DNA of 64,000 nucleotides, from NCBI RefSeq assembly GCF_905220415.1, contig NC_059544.1, forward strand, positions 7,628,501 through 7,692,500, written 5' to 3'. This DNA is from Colias croceus. Lineage: Eukaryota; Arthropoda; Insecta; Lepidoptera; Pieridae. Both the position numbers and the translations under genes were made by a program. The notes beneath the pieces were generated by a model that saw only the letters and a list, made by a program, of their open reading frames with translations, was not told the DNA's origin and made no database searches. Below, one piece after another: positions 25,701 through 36,871 of this stretch; position 1 is the first letter of the stretch; the number at the start of each line of letters is the position of its first letter.

Positions 25701-28700
25701 ATTAATTGTGCTTCCCTTTTCCCCAAACATTGGTGTTAAGGAAAGGGTGAATATAATAGGGTGCAAAGTTTTCGACTTGTCATTTGACACTGTCAACTGC
25801 GATCGATAAATTGTAGATTGCGTTCTCCGTCTTAAAAACTTGGAGTTTAAACTAGACCTTATAATTTCGTTAATGTCTACATTGTGACGTAAGTACTACT
25901 TTAAAAACATATCAAACTCAGTGTATTTCGACCATTAAGCTAAGATTTAAGAAGCAGGGAATGCTTTGTGGTTATTTTAGTTTTGACTTACTTTATTATG
26001 TACCTAAGTACCTACCTATCATTAATGTGTGCAAATTATTTTTAAATGAAGAGCGTCACGGAGCTCTCTTTGTGCCCAAATAGTAAATGTATATTATTTC
26101 TCGTAACGGTGGTCACGGTAAAAGGCTTATAAAAATGTGCATAATGTATAAATACAATAGATAGATGTACACGTAGCGTCATTTAAACAAAACGTTGTTT
26201 CCTGTGCACGCCGGTTGCCTGTCGGATGTATTGTCCGGGAGTTTTTAATTTGCTTTCGTTTCGGACAATGCTTTCGTTAACCTTGCTTTTCATGACAGGG
26301 GAAATACTGAAATCATTCATCTACGTGATTACGTTTCTATCCTTTATTTTATAGTCTAGTGCGAATACTTGGTTACTTACCTATATAAAAATTACATAAT
26401 ATAATAAATTCAAATATAACTCAGGCCCCGGAATCACAGATACAATAGAAAATCTATTGTGTCGTGGACCGATCGGGCCGCTCGGGGCTCAATGGGTTAA
26501 AGCGACTTACATATTTTTATCTTATTTATGTTCAAAGTTTATTTGTGGTTGGTAGACATTATGAAATAATTTGATTAGAATCTTGTGTCTACTGCATGAA
26601 TAACGTTACATTCGCCAATAATCCGCTGACAGGATACAAACAGTTATACATAATATTAAAGTTCAAGCGCTGAAGAATACGTGCCTGATAATTTTGTATG
26701 CCTATCCTATAATGATTTGTTCCGGTATCCATACAGGAAATGTGGCTATGTATGTTGGAAATTTTTCAGTTTGAAGTCGTAAACAATTTTATATCTTAGA
26801 GACTGAAGATGGCATAACTCATACATCTCCTTGATCATGTATAATAATACTTTATCAATTATTAAATATCATGTTCTTGGAGTATTTCCATGCCAGTAAA
26901 CAAAGGCGACCTTGTAGCCGTGTATCATTTTATTGCTACAGTTTTGCGGTTGTACATACATATAAAGAACTGGAAACTGATTAACGTACTCAGAATGGAA
27001 AGTATTACATTCTTTCTTCCACTGCAAGAATTTCTTCTTCTTTCATTACAAAGAAAACTTTATTTTGATTAAACTGTATAACGATTTAACTTTTTTTAGG
27101 TTACTATTTGAAATAGGGAAGTGTATTTTTTTTTAATGGAGGTACCTACCTAATTGAAACTTATTTTAACTAAACGTTAAAATATAATGTTCATTTCGCT
27201 TCAAAATACTTACATTAACAAGTGATAACTGCGTTAAAAACAACCGACTTCAAACTTGCACTTGCAACTTTTACAAATACATACAAAAATGCTCATAAAA
27301 TAAAAACTACTGGGCCTATCCGAATAAAATTTTTATTCGGATAGGCCCAGTAGTTTTTATTTTATGAGCATTCGACACCATCCCGCATCGAACAAAACAA
27401 GAATCACGTAAATCGGTTCAGAAACCTCGGAGTAATCGGTGTACATATATAAAAAAAAAATATACCGGCCGAATTGATAACCTCCTCCTTTTTTTGAAGT
27501 CGGTTAAAAACTAATTTATCAGCCCTGTTAAGGGACGCAATTCAATATTTTGATTAGGGTGACTGATCAGATCATTGATGTATAACGAGGTTCACTATGT
27601 ATACGACAGTCAGTCAACCATTACAGATTTTACTATTAAATGTTGAGGGCTTGTAAACTTTACGTCAGTTTCTTCATTGATTCTTAACGCGCTACACATT
27701 ATCTTGCCATTGCAATGGCCAATGTTATGGTATATTTATTGGACAATTATCAATTATTGTTTTTCTTATTGATTGAACTTTATTTGATGACTGATTATTA
27801 TGCTTCGTACCTATCGCGAAAGTCATGTGATACTTGTGATTGTATTAACAACTCCGTTGTTTTTAGGTTGCTGAGACTACACCTGAAGTCGCTGAGGAAA
27901 CAAAATCGGAAAGTGAAAACAAAGATGAGAAGACACCAGAAACCCCAGTAACAGAACCACTTACGAATGGAAGTAGCACTCCTGAGTCTCCAAAAGCAGA
28001 AACTCCAATCATCGAAGAGACCAAAAATGAGAATGAGACTGACGTAAGGCCGGAGCCCCAAATCGAAGTCGAACCTGAAAAATTGCCAGTGAATGGACTT
28101 TCGTTAGAAGAATCTAAAAAGGATGAGCCCGAAGTTCCTGAGATTGATTCAAACAAGGTCGAAGAGAATAAAGTGGAGACCACCGAAGAAACGGTGCCAG
28201 CTCCTGAAATTCCTGTCACTAAAGAGGTTTGTGTTGACCAAACGCCTTTGATAGAATCCACGCCTCCACCACTTCCCGCTAATCCCCCTCCCTCGTCTGT
28301 GGCTTCCTTCGCCGCCACCACTATGGCTCCCGAACTCGCAGACGCTTCTATCGCTAACAATGCCGATATCACAAAACCCGCACCCGCCGATGAATCTCCC
28401 GTTAATAACGATAATACAAATGACACAGTTCCTACAGAAATTTCAAGCACCGAAACCGTTCAAGCTAATGTCGAAATCGAAGCCGTCGAACCCCCCGCCC
28501 CGTTAGACGATTCGACCGAAACAAAAACGGACGTAAACACAATCGAACAGTGTGCAGCTAACGAAGGGGCCCTCGATAGTTTGCCGAGTCAGGAAGATCA
28601 CGAAGTTTCTATTAAAACAGTAGAAGAAAATGTCAGTGATGTTCCCGTCGTCGCCGAACCCGCCGCGCAAAACGAACCCGAATTAGAAAATGAAATGCCC

Positions 28701-30050
28701 CTCCCTGAGCCCGTCGAAGTCAAAGTCGAAGAAGCACCTGAGGAACAAGAGTCGCTGCCGCCGCCGGCCGAAGAGTTGATGAACGGCACCAGCGACGCCG
28801 AAACGCCACACGTCCAACAGGACAGTGGAATTTGTGAATTAAAAGAGCCCGAAGTCGACGCGAGCGTTATTTCCCAGAACGAGATAAACGAACGCTGCTC
28901 GGAGGCGATGAGCGACACCGAGAGCCTGAAGATTAAAGCCAAAGAGATGATCGCGGACGTCATAGAGAGCAATGAAGTGGTGATGAACGGGAACGGGGAG
29001 GCGCTGAGCAACGGCGCCGGCTCGCCCGTGCAGGCGCCCGCCGCGCTGCCGCCGCACGACGCTCAGGTGAATACGCCGGACTTTCCCTTGTAGAGGATTA
29101 GTATTTGGAGCATTTTGGTATCGTTAACGGTTCCCGTATTTTAGTTCATGAGCATTCTCTCTCAGCATGTGTGAAACGTCAATAACAGGAAGAGACGGAT
29201 CGATGTAATTCAACCTCACTGTCTTCATGTACATTCGCTCCCCTCCCCGCCTTCCCCGTCCCGTGCGATGCCGACGCTTTCTGTAGACGTGCATGTTTGT
29301 GTGCTCCCCGCTATTAGTTTAATTTAATGCTTTCTGGTTTGTATGAATGTAATGATATGTTATTCATGTTTTCATATTTTCTTTTGCACCATTTTGTATT
29401 TGAACACTTTTTAGTTAAGAAATAATGTTTAATATAAGACCTTAGATTTTTTCTAACGGAAATTTTATTTGAGAATACATATAAATTATCACGAAGGTTT
29501 ATCATTTGCGTTTTGTATTTTATAGCTATTAAAATCTCAGCCATTCACATTTTGCTACTCTATACCCTTTTTGCATAATCAATGCAGTTTCTTGCCGTTA
29601 GATTAAATTTAAGCCAATGTAAATTTTGTACAGTGTAGAAATAATGTGTTAAAATCTGACTTTTTGGTATTTATTTTCTGTCTAACATGTAAATTGTATA
29701 TAGTGTGTTTCTTCGCGGGTTTTAAAATGTTTGTTATTTTAAGATATTCAATTTAATTTTAATTTTAGGAATCGCTACCGATCGCCGATAAAATTGCGGA
29801 CTTAATTCCAGAGATTCCAACTGTCCCTGAGTTGAAAACAGAAATGGTAAATATTTCCTTTTTTTTTTTGTAAAATAATGAAAACAATAAGTTTCTTAAT
29901 TCAATATTCTGGTAAAGCCCTCAATATTTTTACATAATATTTTAAGCTAGGTACTAAAAATGTTTACGACACGGTATATTCATGCACTATCCCTATAAAT
30001 GAATTGTGATATTGCAGGAAACGACAACCGACGTGGCGGTGGCCAACTAA
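19540..30050 (+). CDS. Akap200: A-kinase anchor protein 200-like, 6 coding exons, about 599 aa
   Basis: This is a membrane-associated scaffold that tethers the PKA regulatory subunit. Coding exons are 19540-19710, 20222-20416, 20712-20834, 27867-29066, 29769-29846 and 30018-30050, and every junction is phase 0. The N-terminus MGAKQSKRS has Gly2 for myristoylation followed by basic residues. Exon 3 encodes KKKWSLRSISFSRKDK, a MARCKS-like basic/aromatic effector segment with serines suited to PKC phosphorylation and calmodulin binding. The rest is low-complexity and rich in E, P, T and A. Near aa 514-535 the text SLKIKAKEMIADVIESNEVV has the alternating hydrophobic pattern of an RII-binding amphipathic helix (inferred). 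The layout matches Drosophila Akap200: an acylated, MARCKS-related, acidic protein. All-phase-0 exons permit skipping without frame change, so isoforms are likely. Confidence 0.85.
20222..20416 (+). CDS. Akap200: Akap200 exon 2 (Lys/Glu-rich)
   Basis: The acceptor TTTCAAG precedes GAAAAGG, and the donor is GAGAAG|GTAGGC. The exon encodes 65 residues, strongly charged, including EAPVTNGESEPKAENG, typical of MARCKS-type proteins. Confidence 0.82.
20712..20834 (+). CDS. Akap200: Akap200 exon 3 (MARCKS-like effector domain)
   Basis: The exon encodes 41 residues starting VKKKWSLRSISFSRKDKPK. The cluster of Lys/Arg with Trp, Phe and Ser corresponds to the effector domain that in MARCKS relatives binds acidic lipid, calmodulin and actin and is a PKC target. 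The exon is flanked by CAG| and GAG|GTAGAA. It is 123 nt, phase 0 on both sides, so it can be skipped cleanly. Confidence 0.85.
24401..24466. repeat. 31-bp near-perfect hairpin with 4-nt loop
   Basis: The arms 24401-24431 and 24436-24466 differ at one position and include AAAGTCTGCAGCTTTAGT; the loop is ttag. It may be a foldback remnant. The loop is too tight for a normal pre-miRNA, so no RNA gene is called. Confidence 0.65.
26420..26496 (-). mobile_element. 77-bp TTAA-associated MITE, copy c
   Basis: This is an inverted copy of the element at 11126: it begins CTCAGGCCCC and ends AATGGG before TTAA (26497-26500). The left flank is ATAA. The length is exactly 77 bp. Confidence 0.78.
27220..27510 (+). 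mobile_element. Dispersed element with AACCGACTTC termini, rearranged copy
   Basis: The ends are inverted (AACCGACTTCAAA near 27241 and TTTGAAGTCGGTT near 27494), with caagtgataactgcg outside the left terminus. It is homologous to 44143-44420. Here the middle carries a 39-bp perfect inverted repeat with a 1-nt spacer (27291-27329 and 27331-27369) that the other copy lacks. The family is widespread in moths and butterflies; its exact class is not determined. Confidence 0.7.
27867..29066 (+). CDS. Akap200: Akap200 exon 4 (acidic body and candidate RII-binding helix)
   Basis: The exon encodes 400 residues and follows the acceptor GTTTTTAG. The composition is dominated by Glu, Pro, Thr, Ala and Val with no globular domain, except the predicted helix IKAKEMIADVIESNEVV near the 3' end. 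The donor is CTCAG|GTGAAT at 29066/29067. Confidence 0.85.
27867..29093 (+). CDS. Akap200: Akap200 exon 4, alternative read-through end
   Basis: If the donor at 29067 is not used, the frame runs on for VNTPDFPL and stops at 29091-29093. This gives a shorter isoform without exons 5 and 6. An ATTAAA at 29602-29607 could serve poly(A) addition. Whether the isoform is made is unknown. Confidence 0.4.
   Translation, partial: VAETTPEVAEETKSESENKDEKTPETPVTEPLTNGSSTPESPKAETPIIEETKNENETDVRPEPQIEVEPEKLPVNGLSLEESKKDEPEVPEIDSNKVEENKVETTEETVPAPEIPVTKEVCVDQTPLIESTPPPLPANPPPSSVASFAATTMAPELADASIANNADITKPAPADESPVNNDNTNDTVPTEISSTETVQANVEIEAVEPPAPLDDSTETKTDVNTIEQCAANEGALDSLPSQEDHEVSIKTVEENVSDVPVVAEPAAQNEPELENEMPLPEPVEVKVEEAPEEQESLPPPAEELMNGTSDAETPHVQQDSGICELKEPEVDASVISQNEINERCSEAMSDTESLKIKAKEMIADVIESNEVVMNGNGEALSNGAGSPVQAPAALPPHDAQVNTPDFPL
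29769..29846 (+). CDS. Akap200: Akap200 exon 5
   Basis: The exon encodes 26 residues, starting ESLPIADKIADLIPEIP, between TTTTAG| and GAAATG|GTAAAT. It is in phase with exon 4. The alternating hydrophobics make a second short helix possible. Confidence 0.72.
30018..30050 (+). CDS. Akap200: Akap200 exon 6 (stop codon)
   Basis: This short terminal coding exon encodes ETTTDVAVAN-stop after the acceptor ATTGCAG. It is too short to stand alone; it is supported by phase, the acceptor and the long AT-rich 3' UTR behind it. Confidence 0.68.
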   Translation, partial: ETTTDVAVAN

Positions 30051-32045
30051 CTCTACTCCGCGGTACATCATGGTCCAGGAGACAAACGTCTAAAAAGAGC
30101 CTATAATTTATTTCCCTTTAGTACTGTGGTGTAATATCGAACTAAGTTCGACTGAATTTTATTGTAAACATGGATTTCAGTTTGGAATGTGACCTTCATA
30201 TAGAATGTTTATAGTTTAAGTTTAGCGTGCTTGCTTATGTAAAATTAAGATTTTATACATTTTGAAATCGCTAGAATCGATCTTTTATAATTATATACAA
30301 TAACAAAGTTATGTAGGCAGTATACGGTGCGATAAGTTGGTGCCATTATTACAGGGGTATTAGTTGTGACGTTTGGCGATACACTCTCCTTAATTAATAG
30401 TTCGCGTAATTGGTTTATTATTTTCCTAGCTTATTAGAAAATATTAATTAAACACTATTGAAATGACGTTTTGGCGCATTTTTGAGATCAAATCTAATGA
30501 TTACACTTACATACTGAATGTAGTCGCAATCCTGATATGTCTAATTTTATGAATATTACCGATGTAAAGCATATGTTTATAATATATATTTGTTGTATAA
30601 TAGGTTAGCTTGACAGATCGAGCACTGGGACTCTGATTATGTTATGGCTTTTATTGATGAAAAGCTATTCATTGTATTATGCACTTAATAACATATAACT
30701 TGATCGTTACAGCTTTCAATGCGAGACCACTGAAAGCCTCTTTATTATTTGATACATTTTTTATTTTATGTATATAATATGAATTATTCGCAAATGTAAT
30801 TCATTGCCCTTTCGAAATATATTGTTGCATATGATTTACTTTTTGAACAACATATATTGTTATGATGTAATAAAGTATAAAATTTAATTATTTTTCTTAA
30901 ATATATTTTGTATCTATGCAATTGTGTTAAAATTTTCCTATTATTTTATTATTAAATAAGTTTGTAAAATTTAAGTTGCATTGAGCTCTCTTTGATACAA
31001 GTATAAAAATGGAATGTATTGATAGTTCGCTCCTATGGCAAGTGAGATATGGTTAGGATTTTTCTCGTCGTAAATCGTGTAATTGTAAATTGATTGATAT
31101 TAGACATGTGGCTACAATTTTTAAATTTTGAATGTAGGAAGATGGCGGCCAAGTTTTTCGATTAAACTATACAATTTTTATGCATATACAGACTACAATT
31201 AATTATATGATATTTAGATGTGTAGAACTTGTAACGAGTTAGTAAATGCAGTGCGAACACACTGCAAGTAGATTATTCCACCTCATACATACAATTAGAT
31301 TATATTATGTAAGGTTTGATATTAATATACAATTATGGTGTCATTTTTTACAGTAATCTGTGCCCACATAATTATTTCCTAAACATTTTTGTAATTTTAT
31401 ATGTTTCTATAAATTTTTGAAGTGACACATGCATGAGTGAGGTCAGGTATTATCTCAAGTATATTAGCAGTAAATATGAGTGAGACATTCCATATCAAAT
31501 GTAACACAAGTCTGTGTAGTTAATATTTTTTGCTCATAAGTTAAGAATTCCGTTATATGGCAGACATTTTTGATTGATGATACTATAAATTTTAGTGATT
31601 ATATACAAAAAGACTAGACATTTTTTTTTTGTTGTAATATTTTAAAGCACTCTGTGATTATACACACTGTGATTTCTATTTTTGGAAATATCCTGTTTTA
31701 TAAAGATCATTAAATACGAAAGTAATTTGCATTTACAAAACATCTGTCGGCGACCGGCGCCGTGAAATCATCTGCAGTTTCGCTGATGTATAAGTACCTA
31801 CCTATATTGAGGCAGCTGTTTATCGATAATCGTTTTAAATATGTTGTGTCATATTTTGTGATAAAACCAATCATCACAAATGTTCATTACAAAATTGTTT
31901 CTGCTCATGAATTGTAAATTTTTATTATCTAATAATTTGGCACATGTAAATTGCATTAAATTAAGCTATTTGTCATGTACTGAGGAAAGATGATGTTGAT
32001 GTGTGAATGTCTCTTATAAATAAATTTATAAAACAGTATCAGTCT
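30051..32045 (+). other. Akap200: Akap200 3' UTR with two poly(A) signals
   Basis: This AT-rich non-coding sequence follows the stop. AATAAA occurs at 30869-30874 and 32019-32024, so short and long 3' UTR forms are plausible. No other gene is seen. Confidence 0.55.
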
Positions 32046-32137
32046 TTTTATTTTCAGATACATTTATTTAATATGTTTTCTCCAAAAAATATAAACATGA
32101 TTGTGTAGAAGAACAGAGTTTTATCTATACATATACT

Positions 32138-32325
32138 AATATTATAAAGCTGAAGATTTTGTTTGTTTGAACGCGCTAATCTCGGGAACTACTGGTCCGA
32201 TTTGTCTTTCGTTGTTAGATAGTCCTTTTATCGAGGGAAGGCTATAATAGGCTATATTATATCATCACGCTGATACCAACAGGAGCGGAGCATTGGGGTA
32301 AAACCGTGGGGCACAGCTAGTGTGT
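32138..32325 (+). repeat. Dispersed 'ctcgggaactactggtccga' repeat, copy 1
   Basis: It shares gaacgcgctaatctcggg and aactactggtccgatttg with 53083-53268 and ends in a 'cacagctagt' tail. It is probably a SINE/LINE-like family. Confidence 0.6.
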
Positions 32326-32964
32326 TATATATGAATATTTAACCACATTTACCAATTGAAATTCAATAAAATGCAAAATCCAAGTATTTCTATAAGTCAT
32401 GTGTAATTCTTATGTATAAACTTTATTACGCTAAGCTTAGTCTGAATCAGTCTTGTAGATTGTAGTATTTTCATGGAAGAGTTACAAACATCCATCCAGC
32501 CTCCCAAACTTTCGCATAATTATATTATTAGTAGGATATTTTCCTAGTTACTGGTGTACTTATTATATTATCTCTGCCCATGGCATTTATTTATACCTAA
32601 AGTGCCTTAAGTCTGGATGGGCCCTGAAAACCAGTGCTATGCCGACTATACCGGTGCGGCATAGCATATGCTGAGTGGCCTTACCCTTCGCCACACAAAT
32701 ATTTAAATTAGATTTTTAGCTTTTAAGTTTAATCTTTAATTTTCTATAAAAAGTGTTTAAGAGTGCTCTTGTTATTGTTTTTTTTTATGTGGATTCATCT
32801 ATCATGCTGCTTTTAATAAAAATACAATATTATCAAGAAGATTACCTATATTACTATAAATAGATGGAAGTGGCACTTTGAGAACTGTTTAATACACATA
32901 TACAGTGGACATTCTTGTATATAGGATTTAAATGAAACACAATTGTTTGACTCATTAATTTAAA

Positions 32965-33411
32965 TTACTTACTACTTTCTAAAAGATCAATCAGTTTCCC
33001 TAACATATTTTTATCAACATCATACAATCTCTGTTTTTGTTCGGTATTATTATAAGTTGTTAAAGCAAGCTGAAGAATTGGATATTTCAAGGTCTTCAAC
33101 TCACTGGTGCCGCAAACAAGTTTAAGAGCGCAATCAAATAAAGCCACTGTTTCACCTTGTTTACTATTATGATGAAGTAATATTAAGTAGAGCAACTCGT
33201 TCTTTTTCTTCTCTACTGCTGATAAAAAATAATTAACTTTTTCTTCCTCGTATCCACTGTCGTTCAAATAATTTGATATTTTATTTAAATCACAGCATGT
33301 ATTACAAATCATGTCGCGTATTTCTTTTCTTACTGAATTAAATAAAATTTTGTTACTATGATGCACTAAATCTTCGTGGTCAAACAAATGGTTTATAATT
33401 TTGTCGCACTC
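32965..33411 (-). CDS. COMMD8: COMMD8 exon 2
   Basis: The acceptor TTTTCAG precedes GAGTGCG, and the exon runs in phase 0 to the TAA-side stop at 32965-32967. It contains the whole COMM domain. Confidence 0.85.
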   Translation of the reverse strand, partial: ECDKIINHLFDHEDLVHHSNKILFNSVRKEIRDMICNTCCDLNKISNYLNDSGYEEEKVNYFLSAVEKKKNELLYLILLHHNSKQGETVALFDCALKLVCGTSELKTLKYPILQLALTTYNNTEQKQRLYDVDKNMLGKLIDLLESSK

Positions 33412-33527
33412 CTGAAAAGCATAAAATAATATAAAAGATTGAAATGAGTTTAAAAATGTATTTATTTACATTAACTTACTACTGTAAACTCTTCAAGTGA
33501 ATCCTTATCCTTAAATAATTTATCCAT
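32965..33527 (-). CDS. COMMD8: COMM domain-containing protein 8, 2 exons, 164 aa
   Basis: This is a small subunit of the COMMD/CCDC22/CCDC93 (Commander) assembly, which supports endosomal cargo recycling. The CDS is 33480-33527 joined to 32965-33411 across a 68-bp GT-AG intron. The start MDKLFKDKDSLEEFTV joins ECDKIINHLFDHEDL in phase 0. The N-terminal part is helical. The C-terminal COMM domain (about aa 107-164) reads ALFDCALKLVCGTSELK, then YPILQLALTTY, and ends GKLIDLLESSK. It aligns in pattern with COMMD8 (FDW-KL, P-L-L-L, LI-LE), although the usual Trp after FD is Cys here. Length compares with 183 aa for the human protein. It converges tail-to-tail with Akap200. Confidence 0.82.
33480..33527 (-). 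CDS. COMMD8: COMMD8 exon 1
   Basis: It encodes 16 residues from the ATG at 33525-33527 to the donor CAGTA|GTAAGT. Continuing in frame past the donor gives a stop at once, which supports splicing here. Confidence 0.8.
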
Positions 33528-34236
33528 AATGACGTCCCTGTTCTAAACTGTTCGTGTTTTTAATTATGTGTTTTGATAAATGATATTAATTTAAATTTCA
33601 ATGTAAAGTGCAATTAAAAATATTGCTTGAAAGAGGAGAATAAAATTTTGTTTCTAATATATTTTATTGATATTCCCATAGATTACGTCATAGCTTTGAA
33701 GTGCACAAATTGACAATGACAAATGACAGATGACGGAATGACCACTGTTTACAGCTCGTTCTATAAAATCAAAATCCACTCAAAATCTTGTATTTTATTA
33801 TTTTTAATTCAAATCAGGGAATAATACAACGGATGGTAAAAATTTAAAATTTGTAAATTTTTGAGAAAAAATACATCGGTCGTAACTTAATAAATTGTTT
33901 TTTTTTTTAATATTTGGTAAAATTGAATAGAAGTTGAGTTTCTAGGTTTGATAGAGTCTGGCTAACGCTTGAGTCTCACGGGACTGGATAAAGGCAGCAA
34001 ATTCATATGGCAACTTATGTTGGAAATATTTTTTTGATAATAAATAAATTAATTTATTTTATTATTTTCTCATACGAACAACAACTCTGAACTCGGCAAC
34101 AACTCTTCATCTTTATAATATTGTATTTTAAGTAATATAGTTCAGTTATGTGATACAGACATATCGAGTGAAAGCAAGAAAAAACATGATAAAAATACAA
34201 TTAAATTTTGTTTAATCAATACAATCATTTAAAATC
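33528..34236. other. 5' flank of COMMD8
   Basis: AT-rich; no exon, RNA gene or repeat family is recognised. The COMMD8 promoter is expected here. Confidence 0.35.
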
Positions 34237-34539
34237 CATTGAGATATACACATGGAGACGACACCGATTACATCACTTATGTTCCGCTTAACATACGCCA
34301 TATGGCGTAACTGCACGCTCATTTTTTATTTGTTTTAAAGTGAAACGCATCAAATATGCCTTCGTGTGTGTGACGATATTGCACAAATAATACAAATAAT
34401 ACAGAAAAGTGCAAAGGAATAACTTTCATCGGTAAGTACCTAAGTAACTAGATAATAATTTTTAAAACTAAGAGCAAAAAAATGGCGCACATATTTTGTT
34501 CGTGGTGTCTCCTCCATACGTAGTAATTTTATCATAATG
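34237..34539 (-). mobile_element. Internally deleted derivative of the hAT-like element (303 bp)
   Basis: It starts CATTGAGATATACACATGG and continues like the reverse complement of the right end of the 158-2234 element (cttatgttccgcttaacat). It ends with diverged left-end sequence (gttcgtggtgtctcctcc). Flanks TTAAAATC (34229-34236) and TTTAAATC (34540-34547) match at 7 of 8 bases. It retains only the terminal regions, a MITE produced from the longer element. Confidence 0.72.
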
Positions 34540-35455
34540 TTTAAATCTAAAAATACAGCCGCGAATGATATAAGAATCACTATCAATATCTTTGACTCTT
34601 ATTATGATCTCTTCCTTTTCTGAAGTTACATTAGTCATTACATTACATCTCGTTTTTGTACTACTCTTCAACAAGACATGGTCTGGTCATAGAAGAAGAA
34701 AATCAAGATACTTACTGATTTTGTGTCTTAACATTTTGAACGTAACAGATCATTCATTTTTTTTTTGTTGTTGCTTGGAACTATTATTTTATTAGGTTTA
34801 TTATATGGATTACAGTAAATCATTTTTTAAATTGTATTTAAAAAAAATAGCATATTATTATGTCAAGCGACATTATCTTCCATCCTTCTTCCATTTTCAT
34901 TGAGATAATATTAATATGGAGCAGACACCACGAACAAAATCTGTGCGCCAAGCGCGGCGGCGCGGGGCGCGCGAATGACAGCTAGACAGTCATAGATTAT
35001 GCGATGTCACTGACTCACCGCTATAGAGGCGACACTTTGTTTCATTCTGTCTATTTTATTGGGTGCCACTCCTTACATGCACGTTGACTTGAAATTTTCT
35101 TTGTACTTACTTAATATTTATTTTAGGTATAAACTGACTTTACTACGCGGGGCTAACAATATCTGGAATATAATATAGGATGATGTAAATAGTGACATCA
35201 TATGGAATAATTTAATTTTTCGTGTTTTAGGTTCAGTCAGGGCTATGGGAAGTTTTATTCCTTACAAATTGAGCTTTTTTAGAAAAAAAAATAATTTTTC
35301 CCTTTCTTCACGGCTCAGACATGGAAACCTTGAATAGAAAAAATATTAATTACTTATCTCTGAACTAGCGGTCCGCCCCGGCTTCGCCCGTGGCACATAT
35401 TTCGCAATAAAAAGTAGCCTATGTTCTTTCTCAGGGTCTTAAGATTGTCTGTGCC

Positions 35456-36346
35456 AAAGGAGAATGCCCATGAAAGTATGGACCACAGTACAGTGTTGCG
35501 TCAATGCCAGAGTGGTTTTGGAGGGTTCTTCGATATTCAAAAGATTTTTACCAATTGATTTTTTTGTGATAAAAACAGGGGTTTTCAAGATATTGAGAAA
35601 AATGTGAAATAACCTCAAAACTTAAATAGCCCCGATTTAGTTAGGTTTATGTGTGATTTAGGTAACATTTTATCGTCCAAAGGTTATTTTTCGATTAACA
35701 TATTTAATCTATGCGTAGAGCTTATGCTTTCAGACAAAGTCTATCTGTTCATCGGCTAGTGTAGGTAGGCACCAGAAATCTTCCGGGACGGATTTCAAGA
35801 AAACCTAAATATATATACTTAAAAAATGCCAATTGAGTTTTTATTCGGTTTACATGTTTTTGTTGTTGTTTGAATCATTTTTTCACTACATATTCGAAGA
35901 AAGAAACAAATAAGAAATAACTGGTTACCTACCAAGCTATGTCATAATAATATTTTTTTTATATATACATATTTATATTATTTTACTTCACTATCTTTGT
36001 TAAAACAACCTAAAGTGTATAAACAATACCTTAAAGAGTGATTTTATGTTAATTGATTTTTTTTTGTAATTCAATGAAAACAATAATCGATATTAATACA
36101 TTTAGCTATTTACCATAGTAAATGTAATAAGTTACCGCTTGGTTACCGTGGTAACCGGTAATGGACACTAAATCTATAATAACGGATCTAAACAATTACA
36201 TGTCTTATTAAATTTTACAAAACATTCCCTGTTCAAAATATATTTTCTGATGGTAAGAAGGCCTCTAAATTGCCGAGATTTTTTTTAATAGTATTGTTGT
36301 CTTGATGCATGAGAAAAACCAGTACCAAAAATGGGCATTCTCCTTT
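35456..36346. mobile_element. Nested inverted-repeat element, copy 2 (891 bp)
   Basis: Same position and boundaries as 689-1577 inside the other hAT-like copy: AAAGGAGAATGCCCAT at the left, ATGGGCATTCTCCTTT at the right. It was therefore present before the hAT-like element was copied. Confidence 0.68.
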
Positions 36347-36871
36347 CATCAAAATCGGTCCAGTAGTTTATGAGCCTATTAATTACAATCAAACAAACAA
36401 ACAAAGTTTTCCTCTTTATAATATTAGTGCAGATAAATAAATAATAATTCAATTATACGTTCAAGTCAGTAGCTTATACAATATCAATTAAAAACTTGAT
36501 TAAAATCAATTAACAAAAAAAAAAATGGTGATTGAGTAATTGATTTTCATATTTCATGATATTTTCACCTTTTTTCAATTAACAACCAGTCTATGCTTTT
36601 CTAAATATGTAAAATTATTATTTTATACTATAAAAATATACGCCAGCAAATATTACTAACAACACTTATTTCATGCCCAATGTCATATCTTAAATTTTTA
36701 ATCTATGACAAAATGTCGCCCGCCAAAAATTTTGCTCTAACTAAGTTTTAAAAATTATTATCTAGTTACTTACTGATGAAAAGTTATTCCTTTGCACTTT
36801 TCCGTATTCTTTGTATTATTTGTGCAATATCGTAACACACACGTAGGCATATTTGATGCGTTTCACTTTAA

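Larger units (their letters stand above)
20835..27866 (+). other. Akap200 intron 3 (7.0 kb)
   Basis: No further Akap200 exon is recognised. It holds a near-perfect 31-bp hairpin (24401-24466), a GC-richer island around 24600-24950, a 77-bp MITE (26420-26496) and a mobile element (27220-27510). The many open stretches here have no domain similarity. Confidence 0.5.

Noticed and set aside
27863..28450. 195-codon open frame on the minus strand
   Set aside because: It lies antisense to the Akap200 acidic exon. Its Ser/Gly/Val-rich composition is what reverse reading of Glu/Pro-rich codons gives.
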